Assembly: GCA_035048815.1 (NCBI GenBank)
Contig: JAUCBN010000035.1
Span: 1,562,501 to 1,626,500 of the forward strand
Direction of reading: 5' to 3'
Length of the DNA stretch: 64,000 nt
From: Abelmoschus esculentus
Lineage: Eukaryota > Streptophyta > Magnoliopsida > Malvales > Malvaceae
Under the pieces are notes generated by a model. The model was not told where the DNA came from. It made no database searches and saw only the letters and a program-made list of their open reading frames with translations. Positions 29,401-42,289 of the stretch are shown piece by piece. A program made the position numbers and the translations under genes. Numbering within the stretch: position 1 is the first letter of the stretch; each line of letters starts with the position of its first letter.

Positions 29401-30280
29401 GAAGGGGCATATTCTTCAGGAACAAGCTCACCAACCTCAAAGAAAGCTCCCTCAGCTGGACTCACCCTGTACTTGATTGAAGGTTGACCACATATATATG
29501 GCTTTCTAGAGGCAGACATTTTCTCAAAATCTTTCAAGAATTCCTCAAAAACCAGATATCACAACAATATCTCATAAAAAAGCAACTGCAACATGGATTG
29601 AAATAAAAACATCAGCAACCATAAACTAATTACATGAACTAACAAAATACACATTAAGGTTAAAGTAACAAGACTATAACTATACTCTATAATCAAAAGT
29701 ATAATTTAGTCATGTTAGTGTTTAAAATGGTGCTATTTTGGTAATAATGCCCTTTTAAAGGGGAGAGAGAAGGATACTCATTTTCAGATTTTGTGCTTAA
29801 TTTTTTTTCTCTATTCTTAAAAAAACTCAATTCAACCCCATCCAAATGTTATATACTTCAACCTAACCCAACCTGACTTATCTATAACAAATTAATTTTA
29901 GGGAGTTAATTGTAAAAGTGATAATTTTATGGATTCAGTTGTAAAAAAATAATTTTTAAAAAATACACTGTTAATTTTAAGTCAAATCATTTTCACTATA
30001 AACCCAAATATGATTACTGATAATACATCTTATGATAAAACTAGCTAAAACCCCGTGATCTTGCCTATTAGTTCATCAATTTAACAGATTCTGGGCAAAA
30101 ACAGCAAATCAGTAAAAACAATTCCACACAATAAATACTTAAATAGTCATAAAATAGAGATAAAACAGCAATCATTAAGAAGCAAAGATTAAAAGAATGA
30201 AGTAAATTAAAGGCAAACTTACCAGATAATTGGTTTCCGTCTTCTATTTCCGGCAATTTGAGCAAACAAAGCGATTCCAT
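26499..30280 (-). CDS. Mitochondrial carrier family protein with long N-terminal extension (At4g11440-like)
   Basis: Solute carrier of the SLC25 type; substrate unknown, with resemblance to the S-adenosylmethionine/mitoferrin branch. Nine exons, approximately 30280-30223, 29530-28322, 28238-28120, 27998-27874, 27691-27592, 27366-27289, 27162-27079, 26946-26861 and 26706-26499. I join ATG at 30280 (MESLCLLKLPEIEDGNQLS) to DFEKMSASRKP because the phases agree; the ORF starting MKDFEK at 29537 would read through the acceptor. Exon 2 encodes about 400 residues with no known domain, then HAFAGAFAGIFVSLCLHPID. Three Solcar signatures occur: HPIDTIKTVIQ, TPSERIKQQMQ and TPFDVVKTRLQTQ, with six-helix features such as GLYRGFASNI and GLYTGW-like blocks. 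The C-terminus after the last helix is acidic, then Ser-rich, ending SRLHG. Confidence 0.85.
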
Positions 30281-33200
30281 ATCGGATTACTGATCAAGCT
30301 CAACAGCAAAACAACTTCCCTGAGATGATTAGAACGTTTGCATTAGAAAAAAAAATTCAAAAACCAATAAAGCGGTCAACAAAAAGATATACAAAATCTG
30401 CAGATGATTATACCTCAGTGAATGTGGCTGATTACGAGAGAGAATGAGAAACACTTCAACGAAGTGGATCATTTTCTCGAGAAAATTAAATAGGGGATGT
30501 TTGTTTCCTGAGAAAAACAGGGTTTAAGGAAGGTTTTATAAATGGAGATTTTGCATCTCTTCCTTTTCCTCTGGGACCATATGTCGGTCCACTGTATTAA
30601 TTTTTATATATATCAAAGTTTTATATTTTAAAATTTTTAAATAATTTTAATTTTAACTTGTTTTAGTCCCAATTTAACTCATCTTATGAAATTTCAGCAC
30701 GTTTTACATTATGAGATTTCAGATTATTAGTGCCGAAAATGATGGCTTTTTATTTTAAAAAGTACTAATTGTTTATTTGGTCATTAAAATATATTTTAAT
30801 TGAAATAATATTTTATTTAGCGGTAGAAATGATGTCTGATTTAACAGTATCAATATATTATATAATCATATTTTATTTTAATAAATATTTTTTACATTAA
30901 ATATTGTAGTATTTTACTAAATAAAGATGTATTATTAAATATTCTAGTATTTTATTAATTATATATTCAACTATATTATTTTATAATCACCAATTTCATT
31001 TCTTCACTTGATTATTTTAAATTAAATATTTTAAATTCAATTTATGAAAAGTCAAATTTTCAAATTTTAGTATAAATTTTTAATACTTAATCGTAATTAT
31101 TTATCATATCATAAATAATTTAATTTTAATTTAAATAATTTTTTATCATCTAAGATATATATATATATGTATGTTTTATCATAACTTTTATATGTGATAT
31201 TTTTATATTGATATATTAAATAGACTTAAAAGATTTAACTTAAACTTAAAAAATAATTTATTATTTAGATTGAAGGTGAAGGGGTCAATTTAATGTAAAA
31301 TATAAAATTTTTTAGGAAACATTTTATATTTTATTTTAATTGATAAATAAAAACTCGTTGAAATAGCAATTTGACGGTTCAAAAAGAATCTTTATTATTT
31401 ATCATATCATTTTATTTAACTAGTTCGTCGCTAGAGATTTTTTAGTTTGTGTTTTCCTAAAAGTAAAAGAGAACTTCTTTATTGTAACGAAACTAACTAG
31501 TTGTAACTTCAATTCATAGATAAAATTCAACAAAACAAAAAGGGGTTCTTTATCATAAACATTTTTTAATGATTTATTTCTCATTCTTTTGTATGATTTT
31601 TATGAATCCATAAAAAAATGTTTATCAATTGAATGAATAAATGAATGAAAGAATATGATTTTTAGAGATCGCAATTTGAGCACCACATCCAACGATTTTA
31701 AAAGATTTATGTAATTTGGATAGCTTTGTATTAATCGTTAGGACTTTACGTTTTAAGGATTTATCAAACCAACTAGATATTGGGTTGTACACGTTACGTT
31801 ATATAAAAAGCGTTTCGATTCCTGTCAAAAATTTTAAGTTATTTGAATATATTTTATAACTCAAAATTTTATTTAAAAATTTTAAGTCAAATCAAATTAA
31901 AATAATTAAATTTTATCTTAAATTAAATTAAGAAATTTAATTTTTTTTAAATCGAATTTTAATCACCTCAAATATTATATTTATAAATATGTTCACCTTT
32001 CCCGCAAATTTGTATTGTTTTTAACGGTTGAAAATTCTTTTTTAATGTATTATATTATATGATATTTTCAATTAAATTTTATTATTCAAAATAATAATAT
32101 TGTATATATAAGTATTTTAAATATTATAATAATTAATATGTTTACCCACTCTGTCAGATCTGGATACATGATCCAGAAGCTTCAGTCATGTTGTCTACAT
32201 TTATGTTAATTTTGTTTTCACATAAAAAAATATTTTAATAATTCTTTGATTCAGTTAAAATTAATTAATAAAATTAAGTTTTAAATATTTATAATTAAGA
32301 GTATTTTAATATAAATAAATTATAATATAATGTTTGTTTAAAATTTTTAACTATTAATAATATATTTTATAAATAAAATTATTCAAATATAAATTTTATA
32401 CAATAAATATAATTTTTTATATTAGAATACTAATTAAATTCAATCGATAGTTTTATATAAAACATTATATGAAAGTAATTATTCTTTGTAATCAGTTGGT
32501 TGCTAGACGGAGTTGTTAGAATTTTTAAATAAAATTAGAATTTTAAATTTTAATATTAAAGCAGTGATTAATAATACGATACGATTATTATTTTGTTTAA
32601 TTATTTTAATAATTTTTAATCAGTATTAACGTTTTATTTTAAAATAATATATTTTTAATATATTACTAATTTATAAATTTAAATTAATTAATTAAATATT
32701 AATAATTAAATTTAAAACTAATTATCCTTTTCCTGTCTCAGTTGCTGTTCCATCGTAGTAAAGCTGGCACCGTCTCCAATGTGGAAATTTCTGTGACTTT
32801 TGCTGTCGATATAATGACAAGAATCAACCCACTGGTTCTCTATTTAAACAATTTTAATGGTGTGGGACATGGAACGGACGACTTAATCGATGAGTATTTA
32901 ATCGAATCGAGTTGAGTTAAATTAAAAAAATTAAATTATTTGAGTTTATAAATTATATTTTGTCATTTAAATTTTTTTTTTGATTTAAATCGAATTTAAG
33001 AATTTTGAGTCAAATTTTTTAATTCTTATAAAAACTTAATTTTAATTATTTATCATGTTATAATATAATTCAATTTAAATTTAAATATTTTTTTAATCAT
33101 ACAAGATATGTATATATATTTCTTAACAGGTGATAATATTTTTTCATATTTTTATATATTAATATATATCATAATAAATTGAGAGACTTATCTCAAACTT

Positions 33201-34149
33201 AAAAATAAATTATTTAATTATTAAAATTTTAAGTTATTCGAATTTTAATTTTATAATTCAAACTTTATTTTAAAAAATTAAGTTAAAATGGGAGAAGTAT
33301 ATAAAATTTCGAGTCATTCAAAACAAGTTTAATATTTTCATCTTGAATCGAATTATTCAATTTTATCGGATCAAATTTTACTGGGTCCCAGAAAGTTAAA
33401 AGGTATGTGGCGGTTTAATTGATAATATAGTAAAGTTTTGGGTATGCATATTTAATGTAGAATTTTGAATGTAATATTGATAAAAATCATAACTATAAGT
33501 TTAAAATTTTAATTTTTTTATGTCCTATAATAATTATTAAAAAGTCTAACATATTATAACATTAATTAATTAATTTCCCATTTTTTCATCTCAAAGACCA
33601 TCTTTTTATGATAGAAATCAGATTAAAGAAAATAAATACTCAGAGTGGCTTTTATGATAAAAAAAAATTGCTTATTTTTTTTATCAAAAAAGTTGCAAAA
33701 AGTTTTTTTTTAAAAAAATAAATGCCTAAAATAAGCCTCGTATCGAATAATAATTAGATATTGAATTTAAAACAAATAAAATGAAATTTTAGGTACCTAT
33801 TATAATCAAAATAAAATAAATTTTATACGTAAAACAAAAAATATAATCTAGGCACCTATTTTGTAATAAAGCCATTAATAATGTTTTATACCTAGAAGAG
33901 TAAATTCAGAACAGATTAAAGAATTCATCAGAATACTAACAAGTGTATTTATATATGCAGTATTGGAATGGTAGATATACTAGAACACTAACAAAGGCCA
34001 TGAGCCCTATATTACAAGGTTAGAATCCGGGGACAACATCCGGTTAGTCGATCGATCGATTACTCCTCCCTATTAGTCTTTTAGTTGAATCTAATCTGAT
34101 GTTAGAACTGGAACTAAAATATGTATCAACTACAATGTTGAAGAAAGAT
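30281..34149. other. Long AT-rich intergenic region
   Basis: 30281-30580 is probably the carrier gene leader and promoter (a leader intron is possible near 30310-30410). 30600-34080 is extremely AT-rich, with no ORF of interest. Phrases such as 'gagttgagttaaattaaa...ttatttgagtttataa' recur at about 31000-31300, 31850-32000, 32890-33380 and again near 50640-50990, pointing to an old dispersed repeat family whose ends I cannot define. Confidence 0.4.
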
Positions 34150-35643
34150 TCAGAGTTGTTCACCATGTGAGTCGTCGGTTTTCAGTCTCTTAGCAGCAGT
34201 GACGAATTCAGAGATCACCTGTACGTCGTTGAGTGGTGGCTGTATCGAAGAAAGGATGTGTTAGAATCAGACGGGGAGGGGGGGAGGGGGAAATGTGGCG
34301 TTTTTATACGCATTTGCTCCCGAGAAGGAATATACCTGTGACCCAAAATGCTGCTGCACGGTGTTAAGCATTAGTTCCCTTGGTGAATAAGCATTGATGC
34401 TACCCTACAGATCAGAATCGAACCCCTTGTATTAGATAAATGTAAGTTTGAATATCGAAGGAAATTCATCGAGGTTACGGTTTGTAGAGCATACAAGTTT
34501 GAAGTGCCTGCAATATCTTCTCAAGGAGTCGGTGTCGAGTCTTGCCAAGTTTACCTTAAGAATCAAGAAACATTCGTATGTCGAATAGGGTATGCTGTGA
34601 TGCAAAAAAAGCTTAGATGCATACTGCAAAGTTTGATACTAACCGACTGAGGTGCACTGATAATGGATTGAACATCTCTGTAACTGCTACGATTAGAGGC
34701 TTTCGTGGATGCAGACGGAACCCATGGTTTCGAATGTCGAACTCTCGGTTTAGCAGGCTTCTGGAACTCAATACTACTAGCTGTTGAAAAGGATCATCAC
34801 AATGTTAAAATTCACATGAACAACATTTTAGCTTCTTTTGAAATGAAATCATGGTCGTTCTTACCAATCTCCGACCCGCTGCTTGAGTTCTCAAAATCAT
34901 GATCATCGTCTACTTCATTCCCCGTAGGATGTTCGAGCACACTCAATGCATTCCTTTGCAACTTTACTTCGACACCATTCTTTAAAACCTTTGAAAACAA
35001 ACTTCGGTGTCAATCCGATTTTTTGATAAACAAAGCCTATCGAGTAACACTCCCAGCTATCAAACGATTCAACAACGAATACATCACAAGATTAAGCTAC
35101 AAACCATACAAAAACAATTCTCTCCTTTTCCCTAAGGAAAAGAGAATTTGCTCTCCGAAATGGATCGCCGAAATGCTCTAAACAATCCAACATTGTCCCG
35201 ACCATGGATTTCCAGGGCTAAAACCAATAAGCCTCTAAACATAGGCCTAAATTTCCAGGGCTGTATATACTATAGCATATACTATATAATTTCCATATGA
35301 GAAAAGCTTGTCCTAATAAGCTAAAGAATACCATGTAGTTAATTATAAACAAGCAAACCATATATGCAAGAACCAACAACAATATTACACATTCAAGTCA
35401 ATTAGTATAAATTATAGTGGTTAAGGAGACTACCAGCCAATGCCAACCACCGAGACCGACCGCCTTCTTGACGACGCCTTGCAAGCCAACCAATACAGAC
35501 TTTGTTCTATTGTTTCCGGTGACGATGACTTTCGTGTGTCTAGGAAGAACCGACAGCTCTTCGTCGATATCCTCTCGGAACGGAGACAGAATCCGAGAAG
35601 AACACAGTTCATGTTGCTGCTGCTGCAACATTTTTGCTCCCAA
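34150..35643 (-). CDS. Conserved-looking plant protein of unknown function
   Basis: Five exons, approximately 35643-35434, 34988-34865, 34780-34644, 34404-34336 and 34239-34150; all have GT-AG ends and join in frame to 209 residues. Starts MGAKMLQQQQHELCSSRILS, then PRHTKVIVTGNNRTKSVLVG, QGVVKKAVGLGGWHWLVLKN and GVEVKLQRNALSVLE: a compact basic module (about residues 35-95) that might fold as a small beta domain. A Ser/acidic stretch (DDDHDFENSSSGSEI) follows, then PRVRHSKPWVPSAS and a C-terminal SINAYSPRELMLNTVQQHFG...FVTAAKRLKTDD with a KRLK basic patch. A non-coding leader exon with a donor near 36604 and an acceptor near 36050 is likely. No family recognised; nuclear location is a guess. 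Confidence 0.75.
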
Positions 35644-38408
35644 AGTTCAATTGTTAAAACTAAGCTAACTCGGTACTCTCTCAATCAGATTCTCAAAAAG
35701 AAAAGTTGACTCATAACTCATCAACTCAGTCACATTTTTTTGCAGTTGAAGATTCTGAGCTTAGTTCATGGCCCTGTAAGAAAAGGAAGACAAGCTTTAA
35801 AGGAAGTACAAAGAGAATCCCAGATTTTTATGACCAGTAATTGATTTGAAAGCGAGAGAACGAGTGAGAGAGACTGAGTTACTAACACGAATTGTTTGAT
35901 GGATGAGTTGAATGCCGAGTCTTGGCTATGGAGAATCCAATGACTGAATCACGGGCTCTGGTTGATTTCAATAAATGAACCCGAAAAATAGAAAAAGGAA
36001 GACGAAGACGATGTTATTTCATCATCAAGATCTTGCTGATATCACCTGAAACAAACAAAACTGAATTAAAAAACCCTAATTATTAAGAAACCCGAAACAA
36101 TCAAAGCTGACAACATGTTTAATCAACAACCCGTGAATAAAACCCCCAAAATTAAAGCTTTTTAAAAACTAAATTGTGTACCACATCAAATGCCAAGATA
36201 GAGAAATCATGTTTGGTTGCTGAGAAAATTTTAACTATAAAAGGAAATGGAATCCCAACCAAAAATGTTTAAAGTGAATGAAACCCATTTAACCATATAA
36301 AGCAAGCAAAAGAAATTTAGCACTAAAACAAGAAATCAATAATGGTTACAAAAATCCCATTGTTTTAAAAGAATAAAACAAACAAAAAGTTAAAGAAGAG
36401 CTGAAATTCTCTTTGCTGCATTTTCCAGGAAACTAGTTGAGAAAACCAACAAAAAAAGTTGAAAAAGGTCAAGGTTTTGGCATTAAAAGAGCAGTCTTTA
36501 TCACTAAAAATTTCTTCTCAAATTACAAAATAACTTCATTGTGTTTATAAAAAAGGAATCTTCCATTGAACAAAAGAGAATAAACCCAGAAAAATCTAGT
36601 GTACCTGCAAACTGGAAACGATTCAAAGGAGAAAGAAAACAGGATACGAGGAATTAGAGGGTGTGTCGGGTCGGAAAATGTTTGGTTTCAGGGAAACAAA
36701 ATCGGGTTTTGTAATGGATCTGAATCCTGCAATGACTGTCGTTCTTTATGAAACTAGCAATGGATAAGGCAAAAACAAACGGCTTTGTGTTTAAAAGAGA
36801 ATCTGGAAATGCACAACGCTCAGAGATGAACAAAGAAGAGAAATTTAATACTCTTTGGGTTTTTTTTTCCTAATCCATTTTGAGTGAAGTTTTCTTCTTT
36901 CGGATAATATAACTTTTTGACCCCTGAACTTAACCATTTCTCCATTTCGGTACATGTATTTTTTTATTCACTTTAGTCCTTAACATGACAATTTTTCACC
37001 AACTTTGTCCTAAAACTTTAATTTTCGATCATTTGGATGACATATCACTTTGAAATTGTGCTACATCACCACTCAAAAAGAAATATAGGTATTGATGTGT
37101 CACAATCTCGTAATATTACATCGTAGAAAGAGCTACAAATTAAAATTTGAAAATTAATTATTTTTGTATAATAAAGTCACTAACTATAGGAAAATGAAAA
37201 AATAATAATAAGATTTCTTTGGATAAAATATAAATATATTTTTTATTGTGATAAATTTAAAAATATAAAAAATTATCATAATATTTTATATATAAAAATT
37301 ATTTATAAATTAAAAGATAAAAAATATTGAAACATGTTTAATTTTATAACTTTTATATGTTATACAAACGATAATATTAATTAAATAAAATTAAACTAAT
37401 ATTAATATTTTAAAAGACATAACAACAATGATAAAAATAATAGAAGTCATATTTGATCGTTTGGCTGAGTTCAAACAGTAAAAAAGTTTTGGGGACCAAA
37501 TTATAAATTAAGTCAACCTTAGGGAGTAAAATAAGAGTTATCCCTTCTCTTTGTAGCTGGATTATCGGCTGAGACTATGACCTGAGCGGAGCGGGGATGT
37601 AATTATTGAGTTTCTTTTTTAATTTCTTTTTCTTTTGTCGTATTATTTTAGGGGTGGGGCCCATTGCTATCTAGGTTGTGCTGATAATATCTTGTGGGTC
37701 CCTCGATGCCTTGTTTGTTGAGAGAATAGTTGTGCATGGTCCCAAATGCCCATGAAATTGAACTCTCAACAAATTAGAATTAAATATTAAAATATGTTAA
37801 ATATATTTAGACCGGATAATAAACATTTATATATTTTTAATTTATTTATATTTATAAAAATAATAATATTTAAAAAAGAATTAGTACTTGTAATAAAAAT
37901 ATCAATTAAAATATATATTTTCAACGGTATTAATATGAAAATCCTCATAATAATTACATATTTTAATATTATTCAATAAAAAGGGTAAAAAAGGGAAAGC
38001 CTAAGCTGCTGGTTTATCCCCAACAAACGCAAGCCAATAACCGGTTTCTTCCGTCAAAAAGATGCAACCATCTGTTTACACGTGTCGTATATCCAGCTGT
38101 CGGATCTTACCCCACTCTAGTAGCCAAACAAATGAAATTGAAATTTTGTTTGAAGTCCGCTCAGCTGGATCGCACTCTAAATCCCCCGCTTCCGGGTTTT
38201 AGGATTTAAACTGTGGGCCCTTTTGCTCTACCCCACATGTTCCCTCTCTTTTGGTATTTCCTAACCAGTTTAATATCTCTACTGTTTCAATCATTTAAAT
38301 AAAAGGATAAAAATAAAAAATAAAAAATAAAAATCAGGAAGCTTTTGTCCCGGTCTTGCATGATAATACGGTAAAATCAGAAAGATTTTGAATTTTATTG
38401 GTATATTT
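35644..38408. other. Leader/promoter of the 34-36 kb gene and AT-rich spacer
   Basis: 35644-36870 should contain the split 5' leader of the minus-strand gene (donor-like site at about 36604, acceptor-like tttgtttcag near 36050 in gene sense). 36900-37510 contains 'tttttgacccctgaacttaacc...aagtcaaccttagggag', a degraded MITE-like stretch with poor terminal repeats. The rest is AT-rich and non-coding. Confidence 0.35.
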
Positions 38409-39000
38409 AGGGATGTAAATGAGATAAGATATATCGTGAGTTATTCAAGTTTGATTCGACTAAAATTCGATTAAAGCTCGATTCGAGTTCGAACTCAGTT
38501 TTACTTCTTAATGAGCCGAGCCGATCTACATAATACTCGATTCTACATAATACTCGATTTGAAAAGCTCACGAACTACTTGAAAACATAAATATACTATT
38601 TTTTTTATTTTTTTATAATTTAAAATCTAAATTTATTAACTTTAAACTCTAAAATCTAAACATTAAACATAAGTCTTAAACCCTAAATTAAGATATTAAA
38701 ACTAAAATTAATAAGTTTGAGTTTATACAACTTGTGTATCAAAGTTTTTTGTCCATTAGACTTAAAATGAGACGTGAGAAATAAAAGTTATTCTAGTTTA
38801 AAACGGTCAAAGATCAGTCAATACTTGACTTGATTAGGCTAAAAAAACTCGAACTCAACTCGGGTTCTTAACGAACCGAGCTGAACTCAGATATTTCAGG
38901 CAAATTTAAAATTACTCAAGATCAGACTCGACTCGAAATCTTAACGAACCAAGCCAAGCTTAGCACAACTCAAGCTCGACTCAGCTCGTTTACACCCATG
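38409..39000. mobile_element. MITE-like element with imperfect terminal inverted repeats
   Basis: The left end GGGATGTAAATGAG and right end CTCGTTTACACCCAT are imperfect inverted repeats. Both arms are filled with short CTCGA/GAGCTC-type units (for example 'aacgaaccgagctgaactc' and 'cgagttcgaactcag'). No coding content, no clear target duplication. Resembles dispersed GTGTAAACGAGC-type repeats of plants. Confidence 0.45.
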
Positions 39001-39801
39001 AGTCTCCGTATATGCTTATCTCTATAATTTTTTTTTGGATCGTAATTTTTTTTAAATTATTTAATCTAATTTTTTTACTTTTAAAAGTGATATAATTATA
39101 ATACTTTTATAGATTTAATAAAAATTCATTTAAATTTGTAAAAAAAAATCTTAAATACTTTATATACCTAACGAAACTCCAAAGAATATAATTCCACATC
39201 TCACCAACGGTTGACAACCACTTTCAAACTGTGCAGAATCCTTCACTACAGCCCAAAAAGTTTAGTCCCAGAATACACAACTTGAGTTAAGTATCTTAAT
39301 CAGCACGTATTTTTCTAATTTTATATGTTCATATAATGGCAATAGCAATATCCATGTAAAATGAATATATATATATATAGTTTTCCAACCGTCCAGGATT
39401 GCATCCTTCCGGATAGCACGAAAGACCCTCATGAACGCATCCCCATCAATTGCAGAAGGTGGTATGATTTCCAACCAGAACTGCTGCCGTCAAAGGCAAG
39501 GCAATAGTAGACTCATCTGTGAAGGGAAGGTTGTTCATGAGGGATGGAATATCTTCATCCATACCTTATTACCAAGAGAAAAATAAAAAACGTGAAGAAA
39601 AACGACAAACGTCCTTTCAACGGTTGAACTCATCTGTTGCAAAGTCTGATTCATCCAACAAACAGTTACAAGAACACAAACAGAACAAAGTTTAGAGCTC
39701 AGACCCAAATTCAATCTCAAGCCTTGTTTTTCTGTTTTGAATATAATTTTTCAGGCATGGTTTGATCTAAACAGCTTGTTAAAAAAATTAAAATAGGGGG
39801 A
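39001..39801. other. Upstream region of HPGT1-like pseudogene with an unplaced coding-like scrap
   Basis: On the minus strand around 39385-39495 a frame reads WLEIIPPSAIDGDAFMRVFR then AIRKDAILDGWK, which looks protein-like and is more GC-rich than its surroundings. A neighbouring frame reads MDEDIPSLMNNLPFTDEST. Neither joins to anything recognisable, so I list it as a possible gene fragment. 39500-39801 would be the promoter/leader of the plus-strand HPGT1-like gene. Confidence 0.3.
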
Positions 39802-41526
39802 ATGCGTAGCCGGGGAGCGATTAACTCAAGTGGCTTTGGTTTTCATTCTAGAATTTCAGCTCTGGTGCTCGCCATGTTCGCTACCATGGCCACCATTTAC
39901 GTTACCGGCCGGTTTTTCTCTTTCCTTTTCATTCTACTTTCTGGGGTTTTCGGTACACAAAAATTTAACGAGTTCTTTTTCTGGGGTGTTTTTTGAATGT
40001 AGCATATGGCAAGATGCGGCGAGCAGAGTATATTTAATTCAAGAACTTGACCGGAGAAATGGTCAGGTAGTTTTATTTTCTTCGGATTCTCTATCAAGCT
40101 TCATACTTTAGCATAAAATTGATAGTTATGAATTGTTTTTGTGATGCAGTTTTGATAATGTTGATGTTTGAAAGTTGGGAAATGGTCTCTTCCTTGGACA
40201 AATCAGTTAAATTCCAGTAACATTTAGTTGTTAATCTCTTTTTTTCAGGGAAATTCTGCTATGTCTGTTGAGGATACACTAAAAATTATAGCCTGCAGGT
40301 AATCATGTTGCTCTTGCATTTCTGCACTTTGTTAAGCTTCGATTGATTTGGGATTAGGATGCTGAGTCTAATCGGATGGTGCTTGATATTCCAGGGAACA
40401 GAAGAAGAAGTTATTAGCCCTCGAGATGGATTTATCGGCTGCGAGGCAGGAAGGTTTTGTTTCAAAGGAAAGCTCGGAGAGTGATGGTACACGTTCTAAG
40501 AAAAGGCTTTTAGCTGTTATAGGTATCGTCACGACATTCGGACGGAAGAAAAACCGAGATGCGATTCGGAAAGCATGGATGCGATCCGGTAATGTCTTCC
40601 TTAGAGTTTCAATCAGACACATAGGAAAATGTTGTCTACCTACAGTTAATATTCAGTCCCTTACAGACTTATTTATGCTGATTCTCGATTGAGTTATCAT
40701 CTAGGTTTGTTTAGCTGTAAATTAAAAGGCCTGTTGCATGGTTACCTATATCAATAAGTTAAAAGTTGAGATTTGCTTTCTGTAGACTACGAGGCGAAAT
40801 GATCGACTAATACTATTCCGTTGTAAGTTTAGGTGGCTTCGCATCAAGAGCATTAAATTCGACCGATATGAACATGTGTAACATTAATCTGTCCTAACTT
40901 AGATGGATCTCGAAAAAAATGCTTTGCTTCTTTTGTTGATGAATATTTGCATTCGATTTAATATGTGCAGGTGCAGCTTTAGAAAAACTAGAAGAAGAGA
41001 AGGGAATCATTGTACGTGATAGGAAGGTCTTTAATTGATTATCCTTGCTTATGAAGTACTTGTTTTTTGGTTCCATTTCAGTTTGTTGAAATTTGTATTG
41101 TCTGCAGTTCGAACCGCGGAGATAGTTTAGACAGGGAGATTGACAATGAACATAGCCAGACTAATGACTTCATTGTTCTGGTATGTTGACATGCTACTTG
41201 AAGCTATCTGTTTCATGCATATCTAGTGAGATTTTGAATTTGAATGCAGTGATTTAAAGCTTCTTTACTATTATATTCTTTCAATGGCTCGATATCCGCT
41301 TGGTCACGATCTCAGACCTTTGAAATAGCCTCTCCTTCCAAAACTGGGGGAGATTGATTAGTATCTTCCCTGGATATATTTATAGTACAAGCCTGAGGAA
41401 CGTTCGAAGAAGATAAAGGTTTCTTCTTTATGTCTCACCAGAATCATGTCTAAGCTCTCACCAGAATCATGTCGAAGCACCTGAGGATCTGTAACACCTG
41501 AACTTTAAAAAAAAAAAAAAAGAAAA

Positions 41527-41606
41527 GAGTGTGTGGTTGTGAGGTGTTGATCCCATAACCTTATGGGTTATAGCCTAAGTACCCAGCCAACTGAGCTACT
41601 AAGCTC
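41527..41606 (-). repeat. tRNA-like segment inside the LTR
   Basis: The minus strand has a perfect pol III A-box match TAGCTCAGTTGG (plus 41587-41598) followed by a pairable CTTA/TAAG stem and GGTTATGGGATCAACACC where a B box would lie. The B box is poor and the ends do not pair as an acceptor stem, so it is a tRNA-related repeat, not a tRNA gene. Confidence 0.35.
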
Positions 41607-42289
41607 TTATGTCTTAAACTCCCCCTCCCTTCTCTTAACCTGTACCTGTTTCGGTTCTAATAAATTAATATTAGATTCGAATTATAACAGATGGGTTATG
41701 TTGGAACCCTTTTGGATCAAAATATACCCTAACTGTTTGAAACAATCCTCTCCCTCACCAAACACTCCGCCCGCCGCCTTACTCACCCACCGCCGTGCCG
41801 TGCAATGCACCGCCACCAACGGAGTGCTCGCCGTCGCACCCTGAGCCGAACCCCTCACCCGACGCGCGCGTTCGCCGTCGTCTCTGCCACGAATCGAGGC
41901 TGAAAGTTTCTCCGGAGGTTAGGGTTAAACCCCTTTCATTTTCTTTTGATTCTGGCCGTCGTCGACGTTCTTCCGGCGCGTCGACTGCCTCACCGTGACC
42001 AACGTGGGAAGCCGACCAAAACCCCTACCAGATCGCCTCCCTCCGACGCTGTTCAAGCCACCGTCGGAGAACCTTTCCCGATTCGTCAACCGGTAAGTTT
42101 TGGACCGTTTTAGAGGGGTTAACGTTTTGTTTTTGTTGAAAATCGGTGTTTGGAGGTTTTTTGGGGGGGTTTCCGAGTTCAGAGGGCTATTTCCAGCCGT
42201 TTTAGGCCGCGCGTGGGCTCCACGCACCGTCATGGGCGATTTCCGGCCACTGTGGACGGCTGCCGGGAGCCGGCCGGTCTAAACCGGTC

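Noticed and set aside
36900..37510. Possible MITE with 'ttttgacccctgaactt' end
   Set aside because: Opposite end matches too poorly and no target duplication could be found.
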